A stretch of DNA of 6,306 nucleotides, from NCBI GenBank assembly GCA_900767505.1, contig CAAFZG010000027.1, positions 1-6,306 on the forward strand. Direction: 5' to 3'. Under the pieces are notes generated by a model, which did not search any database, was not told where the DNA came from, and saw nothing but the letters and a program-made list of their open reading frames with translations. Shown one piece after another: positions 1 to 4,996 of the stretch; the first letter of the stretch is position 1; the number at the start of each line of letters is the position of its first letter. Both the position numbers and the translations under genes were made by a program. The stretch comes from Methanomassiliicoccales archaeon (GTDB lineage: Archaea; Thermoplasmatota; Thermoplasmata; Methanomassiliicoccales; Methanomethylophilaceae).

Positions 1-719
1 ACAGCTCCGTGAAGGAACAGTATGAGGGAGATGTCATCGCGGCCGTTCACCTGGAAGTCTATTACCTTGAAAAGGATCTTCTGGGGATCCGAGGGGATCG
101 TGAGCTTGTACTCCTGCTCGACGACGACCTCCTGGACCGGCTGCTCCTCGGAAACGGGTGCGCTCCTGTCGTTGTCGTCGTACCTGTCGCGGCGCTGATA
201 TCCACCGGAACGGTTGTCCCTGCGGGGCTTGTCACCATGGTCGCGGTGAGGTCTGTCGCCGTAATCGCGACGGGGCTTGTCATTGTATCTCGGGCGGTCG
301 CCGCCGTCCCCGTCCCTGTCGCGGCGGGGCTTGTCTCCATAGTCCCTGCGCGGTCTGTCGCCGTAGTCGCGGCGAGGCCTGTCCCCATAATCCCTGCGGG
401 GCTTGTCATTGTATCTCGGACGGTCTCCGGAAGCTCCCTCGCCGTCCCTGTCCTGACGGGGTCTGTCGCCGTAATCGCGGCGAGGCCTGTCACCGTAGTC
501 ACGGCGCGGTTTGTCGCCGTAGTCCCTGCGGGGTCTGTCGTTGTACCTGGGGCGGTCCCCATGGTTCCTGTCCCCGCCACGGTCATCGTTCCTGCGGGGT
601 CCCCTTCCGTATCCTCCGCCACGCGGTCCGGATCCGCGGTTTCCGCCTCCGTACGGTTTCTTACCGTAGTTGCGGTTGTTCCTGTCGTCGTTCCTGTCGT
701 CGCGGTTGTAATCGGCCAT
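1..719 (-). CDS. Arg/Asp-rich low-complexity repeat protein, 3' end outside window
   Basis: I do not recognise a function. The frame starts at ATG 719 (MADYNRDDRNDDRN) and stays open to the window edge, giving 239 visible residues. Residues 1-53 are rich in N, D, R and G (an RGG-like stretch at about 24-40). Residues 54-169 hold 14 units of the type [GD]D[RK]PRRDY. Residues 170-202 form a charged linker, and from about 203 (EYKLTIPSDPQKILFKVIDF) the composition becomes that of an ordinary folded domain, which is cut off. The repeat region should be intrinsically disordered with a dense Arg/Asp alternation; by analogy with RGG/RD-rich tails it could bind RNA or drive condensation, but this is inference. 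This frame is preferred over two overlapping open frames because it has a TATA box, a GGAG at 731-728 eight bases before the ATG, and a normal C-terminal sequence. The others give Thr/Ala-rich or Val-rich nonsense without such signals. Confidence 0.82.
   Translation of the reverse strand, partial: MADYNRDDRNDDRNNRNYGKKPYGGGNRGSGPRGGGYGRGPRRNDDRGGDRNHGDRPRYNDRPRRDYGDKPRRDYGDRPRRDYGDRPRQDRDGEGASGDRPRYNDKPRRDYGDRPRRDYGDRPRRDYGDKPRRDRDGDGGDRPRYNDKPRRDYGDRPHRDHGDKPRRDNRSGGYQRRDRYDDNDRSAPVSEEQPVQEVVVEQEYKLTIPSDPQKILFKVIDFQVNGRDDISLILFLHGA
213..560 (-). repeat. In-gene tandem repeat: 14 units of an 8-residue motif in three larger blocks
   Basis: Reading the minus strand, codons 54-169 of the repeat protein encode 14 short units around [GD]D[RK]PRRDY. 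They fall into three higher-order blocks, each opening with GDRPRYN: block 1 from 560 (44 codons), block 2 from 428 (42 codons) and block 3 from 302 (about 30 codons). Blocks 1 and 2 each close with an acidic spacer (RDGEGAS, RDGDG). The DNA is also repeated: a string matching ggggcttgtcattgtatctc occurs at both 279-298 and 398-417 on the plus strand, which points to recent segmental duplication within the gene. Arg codons vary (CGC, AGG, CGT, AGA) between units, so the amino-acid motif is better kept than the DNA. Confidence 0.9.
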
Positions 720-742
720 GGTCCACGCTCCATCGTGACCCC

Positions 743-756
743 ATATAAAAATATAG
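743..756 (-). promoter_or_regulatory. TATA-box promoter of the repeat-protein gene
   Basis: On the minus strand this reads TATATTTTTATATG, an AT-rich block in otherwise GC-rich DNA. Its centre lies about 30 bases before the ATG at 719, so an archaeal start site about 26 bp downstream would fall near 723-727. That gives a leaderless or very short leader. A GGAG (731-728) at normal Shine-Dalgarno spacing is present but might not be transcribed. Confidence 0.6.
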
Positions 757-759
757 ACG

Positions 760-788
760 GGGCGGAAAGCATCGGAACGCCCCCGCCC
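760..788 (-). terminator. Possible terminator after the four-helix membrane protein gene
   Basis: Following the TGA at 819-817 on the minus strand there is first a T-rich patch (about 805-795, TTATTTTCC), then a 6-bp GC-rich inverted repeat (GGGCGG at 788-783 with CCGCCC at 765-760, loop 17). Archaeal termination often needs only the T-run, so this gap may end the upstream unit before the next TATA box. The hairpin has a long loop and lies after the T-run, so support is modest. Confidence 0.3.
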
Positions 789-816
789 GGTCGGGAAAAT
801 AACGGATTTGGATGGT

Positions 817-1368
817 TCAGCTGAATCTTCCTCTGACCCTTATAGGTTCTTCGGAGGGCTCCTCATCGGAGTTGAGCTCGCGCGCGAAGTCCCTGTTGTC
901 GCGATAATCGCAGTAGAAGATCACCGCCTTCAGCGCTATCAGGCCCACCAGTATCATGACCAATCCGTTGATGACCAGGTCTATCTGGAGGGTCATGTCC
1001 GCGCCGGAATAGTCGATCAGGCCGGAGAGGTCTCCGAAGCTTATGACGTAGAGCAGCCATGCCGCCTTCATCATCTGGAAGAGTACGGAGAACCCGAGAC
1101 GCTTCCTGGTGCCGAGTCCGTAGTACTTGGACGGGAACGCTATTATGACCAGCGGGATACCGGCGATGAGCCATCTGCCAAGAAGATCGGACAGGGCATC
1201 CAGATTGATCTCCGGGGGTATCAGCGGGAAGAACGCATCCTCGACGACCAGGGGTATGACGATGTACACGACGGCTGCGGAGATGGTCGCGCAGAGTCCG
1301 CGCATGAAGCGGTCGGAGCACTTGGCGGCCTGCTTCTCGTAGCGCTTCTGCTCCCTGTCGGCCTTCAT
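817..1368 (-). CDS. Four-helix integral membrane protein, unknown function
   Basis: A 183-residue protein that I cannot assign to a family. A Lys/Arg/Glu-rich N-terminus (about 1-21) is followed by four hydrophobic stretches: about 22-42 (LCATISAAVVYIVIPLVV), 63-79, 91-111 and 128-151 (VINGLVMILVGLIALKAVIF). The cytoplasmic-like charged C-tail (153-183) contains DEEPSEEP. The positive N-terminus and paired helices suggest both ends are in the cytoplasm. Its ATG (1368-1366) overlaps the TGA of the preceding gene (1367-1365) in a 4-base ATGA junction, so it is probably translated by coupling and works with that membrane-anchored protein. No convincing Shine-Dalgarno precedes it beyond a G-rich stretch. 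Confidence 0.85.
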   Translation of the reverse strand: MKADREQKRYEKQAAKCSDRFMRGLCATISAAVVYIVIPLVVEDAFFPLIPPEINLDALSDLLGRWLIAGIPLVIIAFPSKYYGLGTRKRLGFSVLFQMMKAAWLLYVISFGDLSGLIDYSGADMTLQIDLVINGLVMILVGLIALKAVIFYCDYRDNRDFARELNSDEEPSEEPIRVRGRFS

Positions 1369-2297
1369 ACGGACGCCCCCATCGTCTTGACGATGTCCAT
1401 GAGTGCGGACGTCTCGGCCTCCGTCATGAGGTATTCCGTTCCGGCATATCCGATCTTCAGCCTGCCATCTGACATGCTGCCCTCCAGGGTCTCGTAGAGA
1501 TCACCCTCGCAGGACAGCTTCATCACACGCGTACCGTCGTTCGAGAATTCGAGTTTCGCCGCGCCGACGCTGCCGACACCTTCGGAAGGGCCCTCTCCGC
1601 CCCTGACGATCAGGGACGAGGCCGTCGACTCGTACGCGAGCGGCGGATCGTAGAGGAGATCACGGGTCATGTTCCTCACATCGATGTCGATGATGCCGGC
1701 GTAATCGGCGGATATCCTGCTGCCGCAGATGCATCCGTATGCACCCATGAGGTTGTATAGGACGTACGGGACCGTGTACCCTATGGTTATCTCGCTGCCG
1801 ATGGCATTGGGGAACGGTTCTGTGTAGAACGAGAACCTGCCGTCATCGCTGAAGAAGCGCAGGGACACCTTCATGTCCAGGGTTCTGGTCATGGCCTCGG
1901 GGACGAGCATGCCCATCCTGTATCCGAACAGCACGGCATTGCGATATACGATATCGTCCTGAACGGCAACATTGCCGTCGGCATCCTTCAGGACCGCCAC
2001 GGATGAACCGCTGGCGATGATCCTTGCGGCCAGAGCATCCAGGTCCGAGGGGTCCACGGATTCGACGGCGTCGCCGTATTCGACGGTGTATCCCGAAGAG
2101 GAGCCTATCGCGGACGACATGTTCGCCGACAGCGTATCCTCATCCATGAGATGCAGATCGTATACCGAGTGCGTGCCTGCGGTGAATGCGGAATCCTTCG
2201 TCTCCGGCAGAGCCGAGATGATGGGCAGTGCCGCGACCACCAGAATCGCCACGACCGCTATCGCATAGACGATCCTTACCGCGGTTCCAGATTTCAT
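1365..2297 (-). CDS. Membrane-anchored extracytoplasmic protein, unknown function
   Basis: A 310-residue protein with one N-terminal hydrophobic segment (about 7-29, RIVYAIAVVAILVVAALPII) after a short basic start. It is therefore a signal-anchor or uncleaved signal peptide, with the remaining 280 residues outside the membrane. The outer part is Asp/Ser/Gly-rich with beta-strand-like alternation (for example KVSLRFFSDDGRFSFYTEPF near 143-162) and one CxC pair (C189, C191, in GCICGS). No catalytic motif is recognised. It is followed by a four-helix membrane protein in an ATGA overlap, and the two probably form an envelope unit. The start at 2297 has no Shine-Dalgarno, but an AT-rich block at 2319-2331 sits about 26 bp before it, which fits a leaderless transcript. 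Its first 158 bases overlap the long tail of the GNAT gene in another frame. Confidence 0.85.
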   Translation of the reverse strand: MKSGTAVRIVYAIAVVAILVVAALPIISALPETKDSAFTAGTHSVYDLHLMDEDTLSANMSSAIGSSSGYTVEYGDAVESVDPSDLDALAARIIASGSSVAVLKDADGNVAVQDDIVYRNAVLFGYRMGMLVPEAMTRTLDMKVSLRFFSDDGRFSFYTEPFPNAIGSEITIGYTVPYVLYNLMGAYGCICGSRISADYAGIIDIDVRNMTRDLLYDPPLAYESTASSLIVRGGEGPSEGVGSVGAAKLEFSNDGTRVMKLSCEGDLYETLEGSMSDGRLKIGYAGTEYLMTEAETSALMDIVKTMGASV

Positions 2298-2772
2298 GAA
2301 GGCTTATCGGTGTTCTGGATAGATAATAATGATTGCATCCTCGGTCCGAAAGACGCTTCCTCATGCGTATGTGCGGACAGAACTCGTCCATGTACTCGCA
2401 GCCCTCGGACACGTATCCGAGGCTCCTGTAGAATCCCGATGCGCGCGTCTGGGCGCTAAGTACCGCTTCCTTCCCGCCCATCCTAAGTATCTCCTCTTCC
2501 GCATGCCCGACAGTGAGGCTCCCGAGGGACATCCCGCGATATTCCCTCCTCACCGCTATGCGCCCGATCCAATACGCATCTCCGTCGGAAGCGTATATCC
2601 TGCACACCGAGACCGGATATCCGCCTATGTATCCCACTATATGCACCGATATGTCGTCGGTGTCATCGAACTCGACCTCGAATCCCTGCTCGTCGACGAA
2701 CACCTCCGTGCGGATCGCCACGGCATCATCGGGCAGACTGTCGAAGACCATGAATTCAGGAGATTGGGACAT
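2140..2772 (-). CDS. GNAT-family N-acetyltransferase with an abnormal C-terminal run-on
   Basis: Predicted acetyl-CoA-dependent N-acetyltransferase, cytoplasmic, substrate unknown. The GNAT fold covers about residues 6-141: RTEVFVDEQGF (21-31) at the start, the acetyl-CoA binding segment IGRIAVRREYRGMSLGSL (69-86, RxxGxxxG type), the AQTRASGFYRSLGY helix-strand (107-120) and the closing HIRMRK (134-139). This order and ending match the ElaA/YjcF-like GNAT subgroup, whose members are about 140-150 residues long. Here the frame continues for about 69 residues (142-210) of Arg/His/Gly-rich sequence, and overlaps the next gene by 158 bases. That tail is probably read-through of lost stop or frameshifted DNA, not a domain. 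The ATG at 2772 has only a weak GGAC upstream. The gene lies just downstream of the cooC-like terminator. Confidence 0.8.
   Translation of the reverse strand: MSQSPEFMVFDSLPDDAVAIRTEVFVDEQGFEVEFDDTDDISVHIVGYIGGYPVSVCRIYASDGDAYWIGRIAVRREYRGMSLGSLTVGHAEEEILRMGGKEAVLSAQTRASGFYRSLGYVSEGCEYMDEFCPHIRMRKRLSDRGCNHYYLSRTPISLHEIWNRGKDRLCDSGRGDSGGRGTAHHLGSAGDEGFRIHRRHALGIRSASHG
2319..2331 (-). promoter_or_regulatory. Possible TATA-like element for the membrane-anchored protein gene
   Basis: The minus strand reads CATTATTATCTAT-like sequence here, the only AT-rich block near this start. Centred near 2325, it predicts a start site around 2299, two bases before the ATG at 2297. It lies immediately after the end of the conserved GNAT domain, in a stretch that looks intergenic although the GNAT frame reads through it. 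Confidence 0.4.
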
Positions 2773-2828
2773 CGTCCGTGCAACCGCATCGGGGATTTCA
2801 TCGTTTCTATCCCTGAAAAGGGGAAAGG

Positions 2829-2862
2829 CCCGGGTCGATGGGAGGCATCGGTCCGACCCGGG
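2829..2862 (-). terminator. Hairpin plus T-rich tracts between cooC-like gene and GNAT gene
   Basis: Perfect 9-bp arms CCCGGGTCG (2862-2854) and CGACCCGGG (2837-2829) enclose a 16-base loop. An alternative pairing gives CCCGGGT/ACCCGGG plus an inner CGATG/CATCG stem with a 5-base loop. On the minus strand it is followed at once by pyrimidine tracts (CCTTTCCCCTTTTC, about 2827-2814), as expected of a terminator for the ATPase gene. Confidence 0.6.
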
Positions 2863-2866
2863 GTCT

Positions 2867-2887
2867 GCGGAGGCCTTGCGGCCCCGC
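2867..2887 (-). terminator. GNRA-capped hairpin directly abutting the cooC-like stop codon
   Basis: Immediately after the TGA (2890-2888) the minus strand folds as GCGG-GGCC-GCAA-GGCC-T-CCGC: eight base pairs, a single bulged T and a GCAA tetraloop of the stable GNRA class. It has no T-run of its own, so it may protect the mRNA 3' end or act together with the next hairpin at 2862-2829. Confidence 0.55.
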
Positions 2888-3658
2888 TCAGTCCATGAGG
2901 GAGACCAGTCTTCCGATGACCGCGTCCACGTCCCTGCTGTCGAGGGAGTTCCCGCAGAGGTTCGTCTCGGCGACGTACTCGGAGAAGGGGATCACGCCGT
3001 CGGCGGTGACGCCGTCCTTGGCCAGACGGTCGGCCATCATCTTTGCCATCTTGTCGTTGGCTTTGTTTATGACGATGTTGAATGTCTTAGACGCCTCCTC
3101 GGAGATCTTCTTGATCTTGACCGCAAGGAGTGCGGAATCCTCCGACGGATCGGCGACCATGAGGACGTGGTCCGCTCCGCGCTCCACTCCGCGGCCGAAA
3201 TGCTCGATACCGGCTTCCGTGTCAACGATGACCCACTCATCCTCCCTCTCGCACAGATGCTCGATCACATCTCCCGCAAGTATCCCCATCGGACAGGCGC
3301 AGCCCTCGTGGTACTTCTCGATCTTGCCTACTTCCATCATCCCGATGCCGTTGTTCCAGCTGACCGCCTCGGGAGGGAGCTCGTCGAATGTGATGCTGTC
3401 GAACAGGCCCTTCGAATCGTGGACATCGGCCTCGTTCATGGACCTGAACTTCTCCATGACCGCCTTCTTGCCTCCGAGTGTCTCCATAAGGGTGGTTTCG
3501 GGCTTTCCGACACCGAGCATCTTGTTGATCCCTATGTTGGACTCGTCGCAGTCGACCACGAGCACCCTCTTGCCGTTCTTGCTCAGATAGTTGGCCATGA
3601 GCGATGTCACTGTACTCTTTCCACAGCCGCCCTTTCCGCAGATCACTATTTTCGACAT
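2888..3658 (-). CDS. CooC-type MinD-family ATPase (nickel/metal-centre maturation)
   Basis: A 256-residue cytoplasmic P-loop ATPase of the SIMIBI/MinD class, closest in motifs to CooC, the nickel-insertion ATPase for carbon monoxide dehydrogenase and acetyl-CoA synthase. Visible motifs: deviant Walker A GKGGCGKST (8-16, with the signature lysine K9), VVDCDESN (34-41), the CooC metal-binding pair C120-A-C122 in EGCACPMG, and switch II VIVDTEAGIEHFGRG (143-157). The CxC pair binds one metal across the dimer in CooC. Full length for the family. The start at ATG 3658 is supported by AGGTG (3667-3663) and an upstream TATA box. It is transcribed alone, closed by hairpins at 2887-2829. No CODH, hydrogenase or other nickel enzyme gene is in view, so the client enzyme is unknown; the family call is firm, the client is not. 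Confidence 0.93.
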   Translation of the reverse strand: MSKIVICGKGGCGKSTVTSLMANYLSKNGKRVLVVDCDESNIGINKMLGVGKPETTLMETLGGKKAVMEKFRSMNEADVHDSKGLFDSITFDELPPEAVSWNNGIGMMEVGKIEKYHEGCACPMGILAGDVIEHLCEREDEWVIVDTEAGIEHFGRGVERGADHVLMVADPSEDSALLAVKIKKISEEASKTFNIVINKANDKMAKMMADRLAKDGVTADGVIPFSEYVAETNLCGNSLDSRDVDAVIGRLVSLMD

Positions 3659-3717
3659 GATACACCTTTGCGATTTCGATATCCCCTATCACCGGGGTCT
3701 GTTTGGGATGGTAACAT

Positions 3718-3728
3718 CAATATAAAAT
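3718..3728 (-). promoter_or_regulatory. TATA-box promoter of the cooC-like gene
   Basis: The minus strand reads TTTTATATTGA. A start site about 26 bp downstream falls near 3697, leaving a leader of about 39 bases with a Shine-Dalgarno AGGTG at 3667-3663. The leader would open with CCCC (3697-3694) able to pair with GGGG (3686-3683) around a 7-base loop, so a small hairpin may sit at the very 5' end of the mRNA. Confidence 0.6.
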
Positions 3729-3739
3729 ACATAACACTA

Positions 3740-3947
3740 AATGCTATCCAGTATCGGTTGACGACATACCAGGGAGCGTCTGTTGCCCCGTAGATGCAGA
3801 GCGCTTCATAGTCTCCATGAACAAGATTACCCCTAGCCAGAAGGGAGGTCTTCGACAACTACCCGGGCCCCATTTCATTGATTCCGCATGGAAAGAAAGC
3901 GACAATTCAAAAATCATCAAAGTGTTCTGCAGAACATAGGGCGTGAA
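3740..3947. other. Left edge of the accessory island, no confident gene
   Basis: This stretch lies between divergent genes (the cooC-like promoter on the minus strand, the small ORF on the plus strand). A 40-codon plus-strand frame (ATG 3817, stop 3937-3939; MNKITPSQKGGLRQLPG...) and a 70-codon minus-strand frame crossing the cooC promoter are both open, but neither has a ribosome binding site or recognisable sequence. It may hold decayed gene remnants. Base composition is mixed, with an AT-rich patch at about 3904-3920 that could serve the small ORF downstream. Confidence 0.3.
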
Positions 3948-4121
3948 ATGGCTACAGAATCATTCTACGAGACCATGATGATCGACACACCCGAGGCGGG
4001 TGCTAACCTAGCCAAGGCTATCGAGCACTATGAAAAGTATGGCCAATACATCCCCAAGAAGGTTCAAGGTACTACCGAAGACCCTGCAGTCCTGGACAGG
4101 ATCATGGGCACATCCCCCTGA
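3948..4121 (+). CDS. Small acidic orphan protein, possibly antitoxin-like
   Basis: A 57-residue protein from ATG 3948 (MATESFYETMMIDTPEAGAN...); an ATG at 3888 would add 20 residues rich in Lys, Arg, Gln and Asn that look less like coding sequence. I favour the inner start because it follows a weak G-rich site (GGGCGTGA, 3939-3946) and an AT-rich patch about 35-40 bases upstream. The sequence is predicted mostly helical at 10-30 (TPEAGANLAKAIEHYEKYGQ), then a short linker and a DPAVLDRIM helix. Size and shape resemble small unstructured or helical antitoxins, but no family is recognised and no partner of matching type follows, so the role is guesswork. It precedes the toxin promoter by 185 bases. 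Confidence 0.5.
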   Translation: MATESFYETMMIDTPEAGANLAKAIEHYEKYGQYIPKKVQGTTEDPAVLDRIMGTSP

Positions 4122-4277
4122 ATTTCAATCCCATCAGGCTTTGATCCCCATTGTATCGCTTCTGCAAGAACATTGTATCCTGGAAGATTGCCGTCTTCCG
4201 AACATGGTTTCGATTGAAAACACGCCTATCAAACTTGACTTTAGCATTTTGGTTTTGGATCCCAACTTCAGACAGCG
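4122..4277. other. AT-richer spacer upstream of the toxin promoter
   Basis: No convincing gene. It contains a short direct repeat (cattgtatc at 4149-4157 and 4171-4179) and a 6-bp hairpin GGAAGA/TCTTCC (4182-4187 with 4194-4199, loop 6) that could end the small ORF transcript but lacks a T-run. The plus-strand frame of the toxin stays open back to an ATG at 4151, but the 52 extra residues are aromatic-rich junk that crosses the TATA box and the palindrome, so they are not taken as coding. Confidence 0.4.
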
Positions 4278-4284
4278 ATATATA
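4278..4284 (+). promoter_or_regulatory. TATA box of the toxin-antitoxin unit
   Basis: ATATATA centred at 4281 lies 26 bp before the A of the toxin ATG at 4307. This is the archaeal TATA-to-start-site distance, so transcription should begin at or next to the start codon and the toxin message should be leaderless. No Shine-Dalgarno is present between here and the ATG, in agreement. Confidence 0.7.
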
Positions 4285-4300
4285 CTTCTATAGAAGTATA
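4281..4300. promoter_or_regulatory. Perfect 20-bp palindrome, likely autoregulatory operator
   Basis: TATACTTCTATAGAAGTATA is an exact 20-base inverted repeat with no spacer; the symmetry stops at 4280/4301. It overlaps the last part of the TATA box and fills the gap down to six bases before the toxin start. A dimeric helix-turn-helix protein bound here would block TBP/TFB or the polymerase. The obvious candidate is the HTH protein encoded second in the unit. Its role as operator is inferred from position and symmetry. Confidence 0.7.
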
Positions 4301-4306
4301 ACATTC

Positions 4307-4996
4307 ATGGGACGGATCGAACTGTACCACGGTTCCCGTAATGTTGTTGAGAAACCTGTTTTCGGCTTTGGGAATAATCGTAACGATTACGGAGAGGGCT
4401 TCTATTGCACCGAGAATCATGGATTGGCCGGAGAATGGGCATGTTCCGACGGAAATGACGGCATCATCAACTCATATACTCTGGACACGTCCGACCTCGA
4501 TATCCTGCATCTGAACTCGAATGACTATTCCATTCTCCATTGGCTTTATGTTCTGATCGATAACAGAGGCATCCGCTCCAGCACACCCATCATGGATGCC
4601 GGAGTGAAATGGCTGAAGGACAATTTCACCTTGGACATAACCGGATATGACGTCATCATCGGATACAGAGCGGATGATTCATACTACTCGTTCACCCGGG
4701 CATTTCTGGCCAACGAAATCTCCCTGGAACAGCTCTCGCATGCCATGGCCCTCGGTGATCCGGGGGAACAGATAGTTCTGAAGAGCGAGAAGGCATTCGA
4801 TTCGATCTTGTTCAAAGGATTCGAAGAGGTCGATGCAGGAACATATCATGTGCTGTTCGAGGACAGGGACAGGAAAGCCCGTACAGACTTTTCCATGATG
4901 CGCATGGAACATACATTGGAAGGTCTGTTCATCCGTGATCTCATCCGCGAGGAGGTGAGATCCGATGACCCGCGCCTACAGCGAACTGTATCTTGA
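4307..4996 (+). CDS. DUF3990-family ADP-ribosyltransferase-like toxin
   Basis: A 229-residue protein of the DUF3990 type, which has the ADP-ribosyltransferase fold and occurs as the toxin of gut-bacterial toxin-antitoxin-like loci; its target is not known to me. Motifs: ELYHGS (5-10, the ART histidine region, H8), NDYGEGFYCTE (26-36, with Y33), WA and NSYTLD (44-61), YDVIIGYRADDSYYSF (114-129) and EQIVLKSEKAFDSILF (154-169, the likely E/Q catalytic strand). The C-terminal EEVRSDDPR also fits the family. The start at 4307 is chosen because homology begins there, the TATA box lies 26 bp upstream, and the operator would otherwise be inside the gene. It overlaps the HTH gene by 32 bases. The gene is visibly more A+T-rich than the cooC region, suggesting transfer. 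All main motifs look intact. Confidence 0.9.
   Translation: MGRIELYHGSRNVVEKPVFGFGNNRNDYGEGFYCTENHGLAGEWACSDGNDGIINSYTLDTSDLDILHLNSNDYSILHWLYVLIDNRGIRSSTPIMDAGVKWLKDNFTLDITGYDVIIGYRADDSYYSFTRAFLANEISLEQLSHAMALGDPGEQIVLKSEKAFDSILFKGFEEVDAGTYHVLFEDRDRKARTDFSMMRMEHTLEGLFIRDLIREEVRSDDPRLQRTVS
4951..4958 (+). promoter_or_regulatory. Full-length Shine-Dalgarno of the HTH antitoxin gene
   Basis: GGAGGTGA lies inside the toxin coding sequence, six bases before the ATG at 4965. It is the strongest ribosome binding site in the window and fixes the antitoxin start. The contrast with the leaderless toxin suggests the second gene is meant to be translated strongly from the same message. Confidence 0.8.

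Noticed and set aside
213..560. Regular repeats considered as a CRISPR array
   Set aside because: There are no unique spacers of constant length; the periodicity is a multiple of three and encodes a continuous repetitive protein.
62..772. A 236-codon minus-strand frame with Thr/Ala/Gly repeats
   Set aside because: It is a shifted frame of the same repeat gene. Its ATG at 772 lies upstream of the TATA box, and the other minus frame has a natural, non-repetitive C-terminal domain.
9..824. A 271-codon plus-strand open frame rich in Val/Ala/Pro
   Set aside because: It is the antisense of the Arg/Asp repeat gene; the repeats and GC bias hold it open. No promoter or ribosome site, and the protein is a monotonous VPVV/ARPV string.
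1380..1395. A 7-bp inverted repeat CATCGTC-TT-GACGATG just before the four-helix membrane gene
   Set aside because: It lies within coding sequence (DIVKTM region) with only a two-base loop, too tight for an RNA hairpin and without other regulatory signs; likely codon coincidence.
2513..3793. A 426-codon plus-strand frame opposite the GNAT and CooC-like genes
   Set aside because: Antisense shadow; the minus strand carries complete, motif-bearing GNAT and CooC proteins over the same bases.
3646..3858. A 70-codon minus-strand frame upstream of the cooC-like gene
   Set aside because: It overlaps the cooC start and covers its TATA box; no ribosome binding site or recognisable sequence.
4151..4306. 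An upstream ATG that would extend the toxin by 52 residues
   Set aside because: The extension crosses the TATA box and the 20-bp palindrome and has no similarity to the family, whose N-terminus matches the 4307 start.
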